Below, in pieces: positions 11,912-23,092 of a DNA stretch of 64,000 nt (the stretch's first letter is position 1; every line of letters begins with the position of its first letter). The notes below the pieces were generated by a model, which saw nothing but the letters and a program-made list of their open reading frames with translations, made no database searches and was not told the origin of the DNA. The DNA lies in contig OX327699.1 of the NCBI GenBank assembly GCA_946807835.1, positions 994,501 through 1,058,500 of the forward strand. The letters run 5' to 3'. The DNA comes from Ailanthus altissimus. Taxonomy: Eukaryota; Streptophyta; Magnoliopsida; Sapindales; Simaroubaceae. A program made the translations under genes and the position numbers.

Positions 11912-12560
11912 GAATATATATAATGATATGTGTGGGCCTTTTGATATTCCTTCTTTTAGTGGAGAAAAGTATTTTAATTGTCACCAATATTGATTACTTC
12001 TCACATTACAACTATATTTATTCGTTGCATTAAAAAAGGTAAACATTGTTAAAACATACAGAAGTGCAAACAATATTGGAAAAAATTATCAAAGACAATG
12101 CTTGGGTCCATTGGCTAAATTCCTTGAAAGATGTAGCATATGTACTCAATACATAATGTCAGGTTCCCAGAACAAATGGTGTGGTAAAAGGTGTGATTAT
12201 ACTTTAGTAGATATGGTTAGGAATTTGATAAATAATTCATAGTTACCCTTATCATTGTGATGCATGCTTTAAAGACCACCACATATTTACTAAACAAGGT
12301 TCTTAGTGAGGCAGTTTAAAAACACTTTTTGAATTGTGAACTAGATGGAAACCCAATTTAAGGCATCTGTATATTTAAAGGTGCTTGACAAATGTAAGAA
12401 GTATTAATCCACAAAAAAGGAACTAGACTCAAGAAAACTAGTGGTTTCTTTATTGGTTATCTAGGAAAATCTAAAGGGTATAGATTTTAATGTCCTACAA
12501 ATACTAATAAGCGATATCAAAGCCAAGTTGAAGACTTTAGAGTGAATATCAAAGCCAAGC
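11912..12560 (+). pseudogene. Integrase remnant (copia)
   Basis: Fragmented frames give pieces of a copia integrase: 'DMCGPFDIPSFSGEKYF' near 11925-11970 (first catalytic Asp region), 'QYIMSGSQNKWCGKRC' near 12150-12195, 'MVRNLINNS' near 12212-12240, and a post-integrase 'TSGFFIGYLGKSKGYRF' near 12437-12487. The element breaks off shortly after, with several short tandem repeats of 'caaagccaagy'. Confidence 0.6.
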
Positions 12561-12994
12561 CAAAAGTTAGAAGCCAAAGAGGAGCTAAAGATATATCATG
12601 TTGACGATCTTGGTTATATTAGCACCAACATATATTTTAGAGGCAAACAAAGCAATAACAAATTGTTTTAAAAAAAAATCAAATTAAGTATATCTTCATA
12701 AAAAAAAAAAAGACAAAAAGGAAAGTTCAACACTTATAAGAGTAATGTTCATGCAAAAGCTATAAACAATAAACCCTTGATTTGGATGGATAGAGAACTC
12801 AAACTTATTTAAAAATAAAATTATCCCAATAATTGAATATCTCAATTGAATTAAAAAAAACTCATTGAGACGAATATAACAAGTTGTTAGGTAAAAAAAC
12901 AAAAGACAATGAGTGCTTGTTAAAAAAAAAGGTTTGCCACAGAAGTGGTAGGTGAATTAATTCTCATAAAAAGCCTTAAGTGAGTATGATATAT
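12561..12994. other. A-rich spacer, no gene seen
   Basis: Runs of A and short low-complexity frames only. Confidence 0.5.
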
Positions 12995-13002
12995 AGTTTC
13001 TG

Positions 13003-13944
13003 TTAAGGGTGAGCAAAAAGAATCGGTAATCGAAAAATCGAACCGAACCGGCCGGTTCGATTTGGTTTGATTTTTTTAACAAAAAATTGGTGCAATTTTT
13101 TTGAGAAAAAACTAACCGGTCCAGTTTGGTTTTCCCCAAAAAAATAACTGAATCGAAAAATTCATTTTTTTTGTAATTATTTAATAAAAAATTTAAATTT
13201 ATCTCAAATTAAATAAATTATAATTATGTTAATATGAAATAGACCCAAAAATTAGGTTAAAAAATGATTTACTAAATTATTTAGACAAATAAATTAAAAA
13301 AGCCTTTAATTTAAAATAAAAAATAAAAAAACTCAAAAGATAGCCCAAATTTTTAAAGACTTATATAATATATGAGAATAAATTTAGTGATTTATGTAAT
13401 GTGTAATTTTGATTATATAATATATAACGTGTAATATATATTAATTTAGTCAACTTAATATTTAAGACTTATATAATAAATAAGAATAAATTTAGTGGCT
13501 TATGTAACGTGTAATAAAATATTTTTGATTATATAATATATAACGTGTAATGTAACGTATAATATATAATAATTTAGTGAATTTAATTTTTTAAAGACTT
13601 ATATAATATATAAAAATAAATTTAGTTGTTTATGTAATGTGTAATGAATTATTTTTATTGTATAATATATAACATGTAAAATATATTAATTTAGTCAATT
13701 TATTTTTTTAAATGCTTATATAATTTATAAGAACAAATTTAGTGACTTGTAAGGTGTAATGAAAAAATAATAAATGATTTAAAATAAGCTCCTAAATTAT
13801 TTGGACAAATAAATTTAAAAAATCCACAATTTAAAATAAAAAAAATAAAAAAAGCCGAACCGAACCGAACCGAAAAAATCGAATAAAAAAAATCGGTTTC
13901 GATTTTATTTATTAAAAAATTCGAACCAGACCATGCCCACCCCT
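13003..13944. mobile_element. Non-autonomous TIR (MITE-like) element
   Basis: The ends are imperfect inverted repeats (AAGGGTGAGCA and TGCCCACCCCT). The subterminal regions are inverted and rich in AACCGAACCGAACC / GGTTCGATTTGGTTT. A direct duplication AGTTTCTG lies outside both ends (12995-13002 and 13945-13952), with two extra bases on the left. An 8-9 bp duplication fits hAT or Mutator families. The interior codes for nothing and contains four diverged tandem units. Confidence 0.7.
13350..13770. repeat. Tandem repeat inside the TIR element
   Basis: About four units of roughly 100-130 bp. Each has 'gacttatataat..ataagaataaatttagtg.ttatgtaa.gtgtaat' followed by 'attatataatatataacgtgtaa'. 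An outer direct repeat ('aaattatttrgacaaataaatt.aaaaa') brackets the array at about 13273 and 13790. Confidence 0.75.
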
Positions 13945-13952
13945 AGTTTCTG

Positions 13953-15976
13953 CAGGAATTATTTTAAAAACTTTTATGTCTATTTTAATTTAGCAACAAG
14001 ATGGTATAAGAAAAATACATCAATCGCGAATTTCTATGGATGTTTTCTATTAATACCAGCAAATCTTCAACACTGTATCTTCCACTAATGGACTACGCAT
14101 GTGGATGAGTTGATAAATTGCATAAGATCTAATTCTACGGTCTTAATTTTTCTCTTTAAAAAAATTTAGCCCAAAAAAATACTAATGAAGAATACGTTAA
14201 AGTGGTTCTAAAACCATTTTTTTTAGTACAAGAATCCTTATGATATCTAAACTCTTAATTCTAGTAGGATCAGGATAAAATAATATCTTTATATTATTTT
14301 AATTTAAATAATTAAAAGGATAAATATAATATCTGATATTATCTTTAATTAAATAATTTAGATAATTCATAATTATCTAATTATTTAATTTAATGAAATA
14401 ATCTAATTATTTTAATTTAAATAAATAATTTAAATAATTATTTAATTCTATAACTATTATGGATTGGGCCAGTAATTGATTGAGCCCAACAAGTTTAATC
14501 AAATTAAACATGTGCCAATTAAATTAATTAATTGATCATAATAAGTTTATTCAAATTAAACTTGAGCCAATTAATATTTTAAATCTAACAATTAATTCAA
14601 TAGTCAATTTCAGTGTTGAGTCAGTATGAGGACCTGATAAACCCACAAAATTAAGCTCTAATAAATTAAATTATTGGATTAAACTCTTTAATTAACATGA
14701 TTTTATTTATTAACTTTATATTACTTTACTAAAAATATAAAGCTGAACTCTTAATTTTGCAGATAAATTATAAAACAAAAAACTGTTTTTGTCCATTTAA
14801 TAATCATTTCATATAAATCAATTCTCCACAAGTGTTCATAATTTAAGTTAGGTCGAGTGTCCGTTAACCTCTCTAATTACATCTTTATCCTTGATTCACA
14901 TTGATCATCTTTTGAATATTTAATTTTTGAAATTCACAAATTTATTGTTATTTTTCTTAACTTTTAAAGAAAATTGAGTGCTCATAATGTTCAAGACCAG
15001 AATCAATTATCAATGGAACAACTTATCTAACTTTCTTTCGAAAGGAGTGAATTCTATATCTGTGAGAAATGTTCCAGCTATCCAATTTGTTACATTTATA
15101 AAATACTAAGTAATTGATTGAAAATCTTTTACAGTCTTTCCCTTGTAAATTAATAAACATAACTCAATGAATAAGAGTTCATTAATTACTCAGGATTAAG
15201 ATTAATCCATATATGATTAAATTATGATAAAATAAATTCTCTTTACTAACAGAGATTAATAGAGAATTAATTTTATCGTGGTCCAATCCTATATAATCAA
15301 CATTATACAAAACACCTCTATTTTCTATGTCAACACATAGAATGGTCAGGATAAGACCACTGTATATAATATACAAATGGACTGCACTTATAGGTTATCA
15401 AAATGAAGTTTTCGTCTTAATTTAAATTAAGGATAAGTTTAGATTATTACGTTTAAACTTAATCCTCTCGTATAAACTATTATATACTAAGTTTAAGGTT
15501 ACATATAATAATCAAGAAATTTCATGATATTTGAATAAAATAATTATAATTACAAATATAATATTAAATGAATAACCTCTATTAATTATTTTTAACAGCA
15601 TCTAAATACAAATAATTATACTTTTACGGCACACTTTCAACAATTTCTACAACGAGAGAAATTAAAATTTGGTTTAAGGAAAACTATAAATAAATTAAAT
15701 AAAACATAGTCTTTGTAGAATTTACTTTATTAAAGGTAGCTTCCAAATTGAACAATGATTAATAATACAAGTTCAATAAGAAATTAGATATCAACCATTA
15801 TATAAATATGATAAAGGATCAATGAAAAAATTATGAGAAAGAGAAATTATATAAGGGGTTATATAAAAATTATTTAGAGTATTCTTATATTTTACGTTAT
15901 AAGATTATAATGAATTATTCTCTCATTTGTAAATATAACCTAAATAAAGTAAATCATATTAATTTTTGTGTTCTTT
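13953..15976. other. AT-rich spacer with possible retroelement leader debris
   Basis: The stretch 14460-15420 has mixed-complexity sequence ('ggattgggccagtaattgat', 'ccgttaacctctctaattac') like dispersed plant repeats, without a definable terminus. No protein similarity is visible in any frame. Confidence 0.35.
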
Positions 15977-15994
15977 AAATGACTTACTAATCTT

Positions 15995-16100
15995 TTTATT
16001 TTTTGAAGGGAGAGATTACAACAATTATTATTATTTTTACACCACCTGAGAGGAAGGGGGGTCGAACCTAAGTGGGGATGTGAGCTGAGCCCCCATGCTC
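15995..16100 (-). mobile_element. Short SINE with 18-bp target-site duplication
   Basis: A 106-bp insert lies between two perfect 18-bp copies of aaatgacttactaatctt (15977-15994 and 16101-16118). Read on the minus strand it starts TGAGCATGGGGGCTCAG, contains the pol III B-box-like GGTTCGACCCC (about 16056-16066), and ends in an A-rich tail (AAAAAATAAA). Long perfect duplication, internal box and A tail together identify a tRNA-derived SINE copied by LINE machinery. The perfect duplication indicates a fairly recent insertion. Confidence 0.88.
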
Positions 16101-16118
16101 AAATGACTTACTAATCTT

Positions 16119-16850
16119 GATATTTAATGTGCTTTTATTATATTTTTTTAAATAAGTTATAAAGTTAAAATAATAACATTGGAGAGGGTGAGTTGAAAGG
16201 GCTGAAAAGGTTTCTCTAGTGGAAGACAAGTTATTCGCACATCATCTACTAGTGGAGAGTTTCCTTATTTTTGGCACCTCGTGCACAAAATTCTTTCTTT
16301 TATGAGTTGGGTACGGTTAGTATGGTTGTGAACCATAATGGATTGCCTATGAACTTTTGAAAGCAATCTGTACTAAATTTGTTATTGCAATGTATATATA
16401 TATATATATATATATATTTTAAATACTTGTTGATTCTATGACAACTAAGAAACTGATATATTTGTATAAGTTGATCAATAACAGCCAAATGGGGAACTTA
16501 TGCATAATAAAAAGTTACAGTAGCAAATAATAATATTACTAAAAAAAACAAACTAACCGTAGCTACAATTAACGTGGTTCAATAATCTTTATTTAACAAA
16601 TTGAGTAACAAAATATAACATATGAAGAGAATGAATCTTTTTATTAAAGGATTAGAAAAAAAAAAATTCAGATCTTCTACGAAAATGATTTGAAAAATTG
16701 AAAATTTAAAACTAATAGTATTTGTTACCAACAACATAATAAAAGTAGATTGATTTGAAATTGGAAATCTAATATAGCATTTATAGATACATAAGAAATG
16801 TATTGAATGGATTCTTTTTAATGCAACAATAAAGAGAAAAGAAGGATCTC
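16119..16850. other. AT-rich spacer with TA microsatellite
   Basis: Alternating TA tract at about 16391-16418. No gene seen. The short minus-strand frame crossing the microsatellite is rejected. Confidence 0.5.
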
Positions 16851-17850
16851 TTTATCCTCTCAATTTCTCTTGGTGTCCATTAGGGTTGTGCTCTCTTTCT
16901 CTCAACAAAAGATTAGCTTTTTCTACGCCGTGGATTTTTGTCAGAAACTAACTTAATAGTCTGCATTGTTACCCAGAGATGACTCAGGACTTAGAAAAAA
17001 CCTAACCTAAAGAAGTAGATTTAAAGATCTTTAGTTCGATTTAGTCACTACGCTAAGTACTGGAATCTCAGTCTGAGCTAAAACCCTAATCAATCATAAA
17101 GTACAACTCTGATATAACGCTATCTAACACATTCAAGATCATCGTAAAATAATTCTCCACCTTAATTTTGATTTCTCTTCAAGATTCAGCACGGAGCTTC
17201 CTCTCTTACAAGTTTTTCCATGCAAATCAAGCTGAAGCAAACCAGTGCTTGAACATTAGAGTTTCGCATTCATTTTTGCAAAGACTTTGAGGGTCCTAAT
17301 GGCCATCTCAACCCCACACCAAGCCCCTCGTGTGTGTGCTGTCTTAAGCTCAAATTGTGGAATAGAAGTAACAACTCGCCACCTTCACCTCTTCCTCCTT
17401 TTACGATCTCAAGATAATTGGATCTTTTTAAGTACTGTCATTAAGATAGTAAGTCGACATACTGCCATGAATGGGATTTTGAGTCAGCAGAAGAAAGCAA
17501 ATGAGTGTCTAGTCAGCAATACCGTTCAGTGAAAATGCAGCAGTGGCAGTATGATAAATGCAGTAAGTTTAGAAGATAATACCCACTACCCACAGCTACA
17601 GATATATACGCTGGCTATCTTGTATTGGATGAATTTCTATCCTTCATCACTGGATCTTTAACTTAGTTTACTTTGTATATGACTTGCACAAGCCATAGAA
17701 ATAAGTGGCCTTTCTTGTACTGTGAACATATTGCAATCAGTGCATACAACCCACTTCTGCAAAATACTGATCTCCTACCAAAAACATTAACTGGAGTTGC
17801 ATGTCAACTCTGACATTTTGGCAAATTTTGAAGTCCAAATGACAAATTAA
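16851..17850. other. Unidentified mixed-complexity region upstream of the MATE gene
   Basis: Less AT-rich than its surroundings, with a 246-bp open frame (17287-17532) that resembles no family I know. The segment at about 17100-17135 reads on the minus strand like a primer-binding region ('atatcagagttgtac'), so a retroelement leader is possible. An untranslated transcript is another possibility. I do not call a gene. Confidence 0.3.
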
Positions 17851-18865
17851 TGTGTATAATTGAGCTTATCTAAGGTTAAAAGAGTTTTTTAATATTAAAT
17901 TTTTTTTATATAGTTTGATTGTAATTAAAAAAAAAATTAAATATTAAATTTTTTTTTCCCTCTATTTGTAAAAATTAAAACTTTTAAAATAAAATTTTTA
18001 AGTTTTATATATATATCTTTGTGTATTAATATATATACTATAATAATATTTTCTTAATTTCATACTATTCTCTTAATAAAAATAAACTCTACTCAACTAA
18101 TATATTTTTAACGTTTTGTTGAAAGTCATTATATCTTCATATCTCTATAAGGTTCTCTACGAAAAAATGCTTTTGTCATAGGTACGTATTATCTTATTTT
18201 ATTTTTTTACATCAAACACAACAATTTATTTAATTTGTTGTTTGTTATGTATTAATTTTACTTAAATTCTTATATTTATATTTATTGATATTTAGAGTTC
18301 TAGTAATTTTGGTTATTATTTTATAATGATCACAAAATTAAATTTTAACACAAATCATTTTTTTTATTGTCTATAAAAATATGTTAATAAAATTTATTTT
18401 ATGAAAAAAAAGATTGAATTGTTTAAATTTTAAAACTTAATTATAAATAAGCACTTTTAATAATGTGTAATAAAATAATTTACTACTTTAAAAATAAAAT
18501 TCTAATTAATAACTATAATAATTGTTTTGTAAAAATTTTACTTAAAAAGCTCGATCAAACATAGCTTTAATCTTATAAGTCATATTTTCAGGCAGAACAG
18601 AACACAGACAAATTACAGCATCAACTTATGTATAAGATCCCGCGTCAGTGGATGGAGGTGATGGAGCTACATACAAAAGCCCCTTAGACCTTAGTGATGT
18701 GATCACTGATCATCCCACATTTAGATCGATGGTGCTTTGTGTCCGACACCTACACCCACCACCACCTGCTTACAAATATCACAGGAAAAACATCTCAAAT
18801 CAATCGTGCTTGCCAAATTAAATAATGAAAAGCTCTTTCTTAAAATATCACCTCACTTCTACGTT
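17851..18865. other. Very AT-rich spacer, no gene seen
   Basis: Poly-A/T tracts and no coding signal. A short less AT-rich patch at 18590-18780 is unassigned. Confidence 0.45.
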
Positions 18866-19125
18866 TTTTTAGTTAACAAAAATTACATATATTACATTTA
18901 TTACTATAATAACTAAATTCTATTACAACATTAATAAAAATTTATTTTTACGTTAATAGGGGCTTAAATTTTAATTAATTAAGATAAAATTTTACTTTAA
19001 TGTTCAAATATCAACCCCGGTATATAAAAAGAATTATTATATTATCCTTATATCTGCCGGAGCTTAAACCCCGACCTCAGCATCGAAAAAGTACACTCAA
19101 AAGAGAGTGCTTATGGCTAGGGTAA
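18866..19125. repeat. Dispersed repeat, copy 1
   Basis: Colinear with 32690-32965 through shared blocks: 'ttacatatattacat.tactaatataataacta', 'caagattttac..t', 'tcaaatatcaa', 'ccaacttagag.tgcact'. No terminal repeats found; likely an old non-coding mobile repeat. Confidence 0.4.
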
Positions 19126-19926
19126 GCACACAAATTGCATATTCTGTTTTTGTCTTCTAACGAAGAAAACAAACAACTTAAAAAAGCATACAACATTAAT
19201 CTTAATAAAAAGATTTATATTGTTAAAAAAGAAAAGTTAAAAAGACAGTGATCAGTCCACTTCACCCAAACCGACCTTATAGTTTCTCCACCTTCCCCCC
19301 CACACCCCCCCAAAAAAAATCACTTTATTTCACTGCAACAATTATGAAAGCTTAATAGAAACCGCTTACTCAGAATCCCACCTTTCCATTTCCCTTTCCT
19401 CTCTCTTTGTGTTCTTGGCCGCCTGGCCCTGGTGGTGCCACTTTCTACTATCAAAATCCTTTTTTGCTTTTCCACTAATATCCTAATATCTGTCTTGTCT
19501 CCTCACATACATAGATAATAGAGAAGTGAACTAGCTTGCGCAATATATGAAGCAAACCCCAAACTTTTCGCTTTCCACTCAAACCCAACCAAAACAAATT
19601 TGTTGTATTACTTTCACTACTATTTAATGTCTCCTCTTCATTTCTTTACCAACCCACAAAAGCACGAGGTGGGTTGAGTTCGGTTTCCACTTCTATGTTT
19701 GTTTTCTTTCTCATTTGTTGTTCAAGCTGCTTACACAAGAAGCAGGGCTAGTTCAAGAATATAAATTTAGTTTACACTTCCATTGTTTAATATTTTAAGA
19801 GGATTTCGTTTCTTAATATGATAACTAACTGCAGGATTTTCACTGTTCGATTAAAATGTGTTCTTGCAGATTATATGCCATTTTAGAGGAGTTTTCTTGT
19901 GAAAACCGTGTCTTGAACTTATCATC
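19126..19926 (+). promoter_or_regulatory. Upstream and 5' untranslated region of the MATE gene
   Basis: Pyrimidine-rich sequence (19370-19500) and a less AT-biased composition precede the start codon, as in plant 5' untranslated regions. No TATA box or transcription start can be fixed with confidence. The interval 19750-19860 could contain an untranslated intron ('ttgcag' at about 19864), but this is not demonstrable here. Confidence 0.35.
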
Positions 19927-21741
19927 ATGCCTGATATCAAGGACTCAGATTTCTATTCTCACAAATTCCCCTCTTTTTCTCAGGTAAGAAATAGAAGAAA
20001 GGTCTCTCTCTTTACGTCTTTTATTTATTTATTTTTTAATTCTTCCCTATTTCAATGTTTTGCTGATATTGGTATCTTAAGTTGAGCAGGTTGTAGAAGA
20101 GCTAAAAGAGCTATGGGGGATGGCGTTACCCATAACAGGAATGAACATGCTGGTCTTCATCAGAGCAGTAGTCTCAGTCTTGTTCTTGGGGAGACTTGGC
20201 AGCTTGGAACTAGCAGGAGGAGCACTCTCCATTGGCTTCACGAACATCACCGGCTACTCTGTTCTGGTAGGCCTTGCTTCAGGTCTTGAGCCAGTTTGTA
20301 GCCAAGCCTACGGCAGCAAGAACTGGGAGCTCCTCTCGATCTCTCTCCAGCGCATGATAGCCATACTGTTCTTGGCAATCATACCCATCAGCCTCTTGTG
20401 GATCAATCTTGAAAACATCATGATTTTCATGGGTCAAGAGGCGAGCATCACAGCAATGGCTGCAACATACACACTGTATTCTCTACCAGACCTTTTGACA
20501 AACACTTTGTTACAGCCGTTGAGAGTCTTCCTAAGATCACAAAAGATTACAAAGCCAATGATGTGGTGTTCGCTGGTGGCTGTAACATTCCACGCGCCAC
20601 TAAATTACTGGCTGGTGATGAAAATGGGGCTGGGGGTACCAGGGGTGGCAATGGCATCAGTCGTGTGCAACTTGAACATGTTAGTGTTGATGGTGGGATA
20701 CGTATGGGTGAGTGGGAGGTGTGAGATGAGATGGACGGCTGGGATTCGGGGAGTATGTGGTGGGATTGGCCCACTTTTGAAGTTGGCAGTGCCCAGCTGC
20801 TTGGGAATTTGTTTAGAGTGGTGGTGGTACGAGATTGTGACTGTGTTGGCTGGCTATCTCCCCGACCCTACCCTCGCTGTGGCCGCTACTGGGATTTTGA
20901 TTCAGACTACTAGCATGATGTACACTGTCCCTTTGGCCCTTGCTGGCTGTGTCTCTGCCAGGGTAAGTCTTTTCTTCTTTTTCATCTTTTTTTTTTTCTT
21001 TTTCAATGAATATAGAATCTTTTTTATATTTTTGTTGTTCAGCTCATAAAAGCTCCAATGCGCATTAGTGTGTGAACCAATTGGCAATTGGCCCTGGTAG
21101 CCGTTTTGCTAGCAGATATACGAGAAATATATCCAATTAATTTAAAGCTTTCTTTGTTTATAATTTTGCAGGTAGGGAATGAGCTTGGAGCTGGTAACCC
21201 ATACAAAGCCAAGCTGGCAACAATGGTTGCTTTGGGCTGCGCCTTCTTCATCGGCGTCATCAATGTTACTTGGACTGTGATCTTGAGAAATAGGTGGGCT
21301 GGTTTGTTCACTAAGGATGATCTAGTCACGGCTTTGGTTGCTTCTGTTTTGCCAATCATAGGACTTTGTGAACTTGGTAACTGTCCACAAACAACTGGCT
21401 GCGGCATCCTCCGTGGCACCGCCCGGCCTGTCATCGGGGCCAGGATTAACTTGGGCTCGTTTTACATTGTGGGAACCCCAGTTGCAGTTGGGCTGGCCTT
21501 TGGGCTCAATATTGGGTTTAGTGGACTCTGGTTTGGTCTCCTGTCGGCACAAGTGGCTTGTGTTGTATCTATTCTGTATGTTGTGTTGGTCCGCACAGAT
21601 TGGGAAGAAGAGGCAACGAAGGCTAAGAAGCTAACAAGCTTCGAATTTGAAATTAGCTCATTCAATGGGGTTAGAGAAAAGAATGAAGAAGAGGGTAAAG
21701 GTTTGTTGGTAAACGGAAATGGTAATTTGGAAGATGTTTAG
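19927..21741 (+). CDS. DTX54: MATE-family efflux transporter (DETOXIFICATION 54-like)
   Basis: Three coding exons, 19927-19983, 20090-20962 and 21172-21741, join in frame through canonical GT..AG introns (gtaagaaa..gagcag and gtaagtct..ttgcag) to a 499-residue protein, the normal length for plant MATE carriers. The chosen ATG gives a short polar N-terminus ([13 protein letters not shown]) before '[19 protein letters not shown]', the family's first membrane helix. Further signatures are '[20 protein letters not shown]' (about 47-66), '[10 protein letters not shown]', '[12 protein letters not shown]' (256-267), '[10 protein letters not shown]' starting exactly at the exon 2/3 junction (311), and '[10 protein letters not shown]' (about 387). 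A hydrophilic acidic tail follows from about 453. MATE proteins are 12-helix membrane antiporters that export organic compounds using proton or sodium gradients; the substrate cannot be told from sequence. Overall pattern best matches Arabidopsis DTX54 as I remember it. No frameshift or premature stop was seen, so it is probably functional. Confidence 0.95.
19984..20089 (+). other. MATE gene intron 1
   Basis: 106 bp, phase 0, GTAAGA donor and T-rich tract before GAGCAG acceptor. It separates a 19-codon first coding exon from the membrane-domain exon. Confidence 0.9.
20963..21171 (+). other. MATE gene intron 2
   Basis: 209 bp, phase 0, GTAAGT donor and TTTTGCAG acceptor, with a long poly-T stretch near the donor. 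Splicing joins 'CVSAR' to 'VGNELGAG', restoring a conserved MATE block. Unspliced reading hits a stop within the intron. Confidence 0.93.
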
Positions 21742-22150
21742 TAGAAAGAAAGATTTGATGAGTGAGGACTGAGATAACTTTGTTGGTGCTTAGCTTTATG
21801 GGAGAAATCTGAGTCCTACACCTAATTTTCTGTTGCTTCTATTTGTTTCTCCTTATATTGAATGTTGTAACAGAGAACCTGTTCTTGGGTTTGGCACAGG
21901 CCTCTTCTGTTGGCAGAGAAAGTCACTCCCCCAGCCCCCATGCGTAGGTTCTATCTATATATTTTAACAAGGATGGATGCCCTATATTTAGCTATATATA
22001 TTTATATTGTGATTTTGTAAAATGTTAAAAGTTTGAAAATCTGAATGCTCTTCTGTCGAATTGAAACGCCTATCGATGGGTCGAAATGTGCACCAATACA
22101 TTTTCTTTTTTTCACCGAAGGGAAGGAGTGTGCTAAAGTGGGACTATTAC
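21742..22150 (+). other. 3' untranslated region of the MATE gene (approximate)
   Basis: About 400 bp of moderately AT-rich sequence before the AT content rises sharply. Several AT-rich motifs could serve for polyadenylation and none is decisive. Confidence 0.45.
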
Positions 22151-22189
22151 TTTTTTTATTATTGTGAACACTAATATTTTATTACATAC

Positions 22190-22400
22190 ATTAATTAAAA
22201 TTATACATTATTTACATACTTACACGCACTCAGATACATATTTTTTATAAAAAAAATGTATTTTACATTAAACACACCTCTAAAAATACAAAATGTCTTA
22301 CACACACACTTAACGCACACATTTATCAAAAAACAATTTCTTACATCGAACGCATCTCTTAAAAAAAAAAGAATGCTTTGTACTGAACACACATTCTGTT
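22190..22400. repeat. Degenerate tandem repeat, unit about 35-40 bp
   Basis: Successive variants of 'aatgtyttacaycgaacrcacctctaaaaa' occur at about 22250, 22290, 22335 and 22372. Two further units occur at 22945-23005, about 90 bp before the copia insertion. Low conservation; function unknown. Confidence 0.5.
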
Positions 22401-23092
22401 CACAGGATCTATATATATTCAATGTATTATGTTTTTATGTTAGACTAATGTGACACTTTAGATTTGAAAAAATTGAGATTAAAATTTATCAAATAAAGTT
22501 AAACAGAATCTAATTGATAACGAAAGAAGTTTAAATTAAACCTGACCTATAAAATAACAAGTGAATTATAAAATTTAAGTACTTTATAAAAAAGAACAGA
22601 TAAAATTTATCGGCTAGACTATAAATTTTAGTAAGTAAAGATGTTTATCTTGAGTTGAATAATAAAAATAAAAATAAAAATTAATTAAGAGAAAAATTTA
22701 AAAATTTGTATTCTATTATGTATTGAATGATGATTACAATAAAAAAATCAATCATTTATATAAATTACAAACTCCTAATGCTATCCAAATTTTATAAAAA
22801 TAAGAATTCTAATAAAACAAAACTTATTAAAATAACAAACAACTAATTTAAGCACAACACTCAATTAGGCCCGAACAAAATTATGAAAACAAACGAACTA
22901 AGTTAATAACTTTTGGGACAATTGTCAACATATTCACAAGAAAAGAATATCTTACATTGAATGTATCTTTACAGGAAAAATGCCTTACACCGAACACACA
23001 AGAAAAAAAAAATATTTATAATGTCTTAACCTCTAATTATCGATTACTATAAGTCAAAAACCATCATCTGTGATTATTTATAATGTCTTTAT
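22401..23092. other. AT-rich spacer between the MATE gene and copia element
   Basis: No coding signal. Holds the two extra degenerate repeat units at 22945-23005. Confidence 0.5.

Larger units (their letters stand above)
6953..12560 (+). mobile_element. Decayed Ty1/copia element, interrupted by a gypsy solo LTR
   Basis: The coding order gag, zinc knuckle, protease, pre-integrase and start of integrase runs from about 10600 to 12560 on the plus strand with many stops and frameshifts. Upstream, sequence on both sides of the gypsy LTR (about 6953-7140 and 9993-10560) has the character of a copia LTR and leader, including 'actgttcacggtgagcac' and the stretch around 10465-10515 ending 'tcttgtgtcttgttgattg'. 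The left edge is guessed from a TGTTAG start at 6953. The copy is truncated within integrase; no RT, RNase H or 3' LTR is visible. Confidence 0.7.

Noticed and set aside
13871..13900. Repeated AACCG units as a CRISPR or telomere-like array
   Set aside because: Only three to four short units and no spacers. They mirror GGTTCGATTT at the other end as subterminal repeats of a TIR element.
16036..16100. tRNA gene suggested by the B-box-like sequence
   Set aside because: No cloverleaf can be drawn, and the unit is bounded by an 18-bp target duplication, so it is a SINE.
17287..17532. 81-codon open frame upstream of the MATE gene
   Set aside because: No recognisable domain, no second copy, and flanked by retroelement-like sequence; length is within chance expectation.
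21088..21171. ATG upstream of MATE exon 3 suggesting a separate 217-codon gene
   Set aside because: The first 28 codons lie inside intron 2. The acceptor at 21170-21171 and the '[11 protein letters not shown]' junction show it is exon 3.
20547..21665. Several antisense and alternate-frame open frames across the MATE exons
   Set aside because: They are shadows of the MATE reading frame, with none of its conserved motifs and no separate start context.
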